A DNA stretch of 64,000 bases from Ancylobacter rudongensis. Its GTDB lineage: Bacteria; Pseudomonadota; Alphaproteobacteria; Rhizobiales; Xanthobacteraceae. Made by a program: the position numbers and the translations under genes. The stretch's first letter is position 1. Every line of letters begins with the position of its first letter. The notes beneath the pieces are model-generated. The model was not told the origin of the DNA. It was given only the letters and a program-made list of their open reading frames with translations, and searched no databases. The stretch is taken from positions 372,001 to 436,000 of the forward strand of contig NZ_FMTP01000004.1 in the NCBI RefSeq assembly GCF_900100155.1, read 5' to 3'. Shown here piece by piece: positions 63,526-64,000 of the stretch.

Positions 63526-64000
63526 ATGGCCGACCTGTTTCCTCCCTTCGAGCCCGATGCGCCGGAGCCGCCGCGCCGGCGCTTCCAGGCGGTGCCGTTC
63601 CGGCTGCTGCTGCCGAACCTGGTGACGCTGCTGGCGCTGTGCGCCGGCCTCACCGGCATCCGCATGGCGATCGAGGGGCGGCTGGAACTGGCGCTTGGCG
63701 CCATCGTGCTGGCGGCGGTGCTGGACGGTCTCGACGGCCGGCTGGCGCGCATGCTGCACGGCACTTCGCGCTTCGGCGCCGAGCTGGACAGCCTGTCCGA
63801 CTTCGTCTGCTTCGGCGTCGCGCCGGGGCTGGTGCTCTATATGTGGGGCCTGGAGACGCTCGGCTCGGTCGGCTGGATCGCGGCGCTGGCCTTCGCCATC
63901 TGTGCCGCGCTGCGCCTCGCCCGCTTCAACGTGATGCTGGAAGACCCCAACAAGCCGCCCTTCGCCGGGGATTTCTTCACCGGCGTTCCCGCCCCGGCCG
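63526..64000 (+). CDS. pssA: CDP-diacylglycerol--serine O-phosphatidyltransferase, 3' truncated by window
   Basis: The first 158 codons of a membrane enzyme that makes phosphatidylserine. Helices begin at LLLPNLVTLLALCAGLTGIR. The CDP-alcohol phosphotransferase motif is DGRLARMLHGTSRFGAELDS then LSDF, matching DGx2ARx8Gx3Dx3D. An N-terminal acidic/proline-rich stretch precedes the first helix. The gene runs off the end, so its C-terminus is unknown. It forms the psd-pssA unit. Confidence 0.92.
   Translation, partial: MADLFPPFEPDAPEPPRRRFQAVPFRLLLPNLVTLLALCAGLTGIRMAIEGRLELALGAIVLAAVLDGLDGRLARMLHGTSRFGAELDSLSDFVCFGVAPGLVLYMWGLETLGSVGWIAALAFAICAALRLARFNVMLEDPNKPPFAGDFFTGVPAPA

Overview
The window is GC-rich (roughly two thirds G+C by eye), densely coded on both strands, and has the gene content of an alphaproteobacterium of the order Hyphomicrobiales (Rhizobiales), most likely near Xanthobacteraceae (Starkeya/Ancylobacter/Xanthobacter type). 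Supporting features are the DUF2865 and DUF1289 proteins, the gph/rpiA/DUF2059/gor neighbourhood, a class II DAHP synthase, two-gene psd-pssA, and many intergenic palindromes of the CCCGGGCTTGACCCGGG type common in this group. The genus is an inference. No phage, transposase, CRISPR array or recognisable defence locus was seen.

Layout. 0.3-9.4 kb: a LysR regulator diverges from an apparent operon of a PotABCD-like ABC importer interleaved with a HAD hydrolase, a DAO-type FAD oxidoreductase and a GMC alcohol dehydrogenase. This looks like an uptake-plus-oxidation module for an amine or amino alcohol. 9.4-14.9 kb: a TPR/Sel1 protein, an AraC regulator, dusA with an AT-rich 5' junction that looks like an integration scar, a TSUP carrier, and a DUF1289/retropepsin pair. 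15.0-17.7 kb: cobS and bluB diverging from cobT (lower-ligand assembly of cobalamin). 17.8-23.9 kb: a thermonuclease-like protein, a uracil-DNA-glycosylase-family protein, an amino-acid ABC importer lacking its ATPase, an Mrp Fe-S carrier and a PEP mutase-like enzyme. 24.0-31.0 kb: twin TRAP solute-binding proteins, DMT and MFS exporters, moaA, a DUF971 protein and an L,D-transpeptidase.

31.2-36.9 kb: two tandem acyltransferase-SGNH proteins, a YedK/HMCES-type protein, tRNA-Val(CAC) and gph. 37.0-46.0 kb: a secreted protein, rpiA, a DUF2059 protein, a DUF421 protein, a complete TctCBA tricarboxylate transporter, gor and aroG. 46.1-53.4 kb: two paralogous serine alpha/beta-hydrolase-like proteins of unknown role, an alcohol dehydrogenase with a divergent HxlR regulator, an RgpF-domain protein, a NadE-like protein whose synthetase domain appears damaged, and a transporter remnant. 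53.4-64.0 kb: gltX, DUF2865, creA-like, cysS, a GNAT protein, a LOG-family protein, an ArsR regulator with an Atm1-type ABC exporter, psd, and pssA cut by the window end.

The most useful observations beyond routine annotation are the AT-rich junction at dusA, the orphan hydrolase pair, the NadE-like protein missing the TTGNKSE/GD region, the nested operator at the ArsR start, the palindrome that contains the LysR start codon, hairpin elements at most convergent gene ends, and 15-bp tandem triplets at four unrelated loci.
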